Under the pieces are notes generated by a model. The model was given only the letters and a program-made list of their open reading frames with translations. It did not search any database and was not told where the DNA came from. DNA of 6,874 nt, from assembly GCA_947177325.1 (NCBI GenBank), contig CAMWUH010000118.1, forward strand, positions 1-6,874. Reading direction: 5' to 3'. Source of the DNA: an uncultured Bacteroidales bacterium. Its GTDB lineage: Bacteria > Bacteroidota > Bacteroidia > Bacteroidales > Muribaculaceae. Made by a program: the position numbers and the translations under genes. This document shows positions 6,822 to 6,874 of the stretch, one piece after another (position 1 is the stretch's first letter; the number at the start of each line of letters is the position of its first letter).

Positions 6822-6874
6822 TTAGAAATCGACGGTAAGGCGGACGTTAAATTGTCGACGGGTAAGATAGTTGG
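6822..6874 (-). CDS. C-terminal end of an outer-membrane beta-barrel protein (partial)
   Basis: Only the last 16 residues and the TAA stop (6822-6824) are inside the window; the gene continues beyond the right edge. The readable tail is NYLTRRQFNVRLTVDF. The last ten residues alternate polar and hydrophobic side chains and end in Phe, the pattern of a final transmembrane beta-strand recognised by the BAM assembly machinery. In Bacteroidota such tails are typical of TonB-dependent receptors (SusC/RagA type), other TonB receptors and OmpA/OprF-like barrels, and the fragment cannot separate these. The position right after a bidirectional terminator, converging on prs, supports a real gene end. 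The call rests on very few residues. Confidence 0.6.
   Translation of the reverse strand, partial: NYLTRRQFNVRLTVDF

Overview
The window reads as an ordinary chromosomal housekeeping stretch from a member of the Bacteroidota, most likely order Bacteroidales; a gut family such as Muribaculaceae is possible but is only a guess. The evidence is the promoter style (TAnnTTTG -7 elements in front of the two divergent transcription units), the lack of clear Shine-Dalgarno sequences before the starts, A/T-rich intergenic DNA, and the end of what looks like an outer-membrane beta-barrel protein at the right edge. I see no tRNA, rRNA, CRISPR array, transposase or prophage gene.

Layout, left to right. 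Bases 1-267 hold no convincing gene. They contain a small inverted repeat, short direct repeats and a strong hairpin (181-219) that fits as the terminator of valS. Bases 268-2901 (minus strand) are a complete valyl-tRNA synthetase gene. Bases 2902-3089 are a divergent promoter region with one -7 element facing each way. Then come three plus-strand genes with gaps of only 32 and 40 bases and no terminator between them: a patatin-like phospholipase/acylhydrolase (3090-3956), a cytoplasmic-looking GH13 alpha-amylase family enzyme (3989-5734) and ribose-phosphate diphosphokinase prs (5775-6716). They probably form one transcription unit. A 20-bp perfect hairpin flanked by A and T tracts (6759-6805) closes it. 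The same hairpin would terminate a convergent minus-strand gene of which only the last 17 codons (including the stop) lie in the window; its product ends in an amphipathic strand with a C-terminal Phe, as in TonB-dependent receptors and other outer-membrane proteins.

Functionally, valS charges tRNA-Val, prs makes PRPP for nucleotide, histidine and tryptophan synthesis, the GH13 enzyme probably acts on internal alpha-glucans or imported maltodextrins, and the patatin protein probably hydrolyses a lipid acyl ester. No direct biochemical link between the three plus-strand genes is visible. I did not find a previously undescribed system. The findings are modest points: the gene grouping, an A11 run inside prs, a palindrome at the valS start site, repeats in the left flank, and the lysine-rich tail of the amylase.
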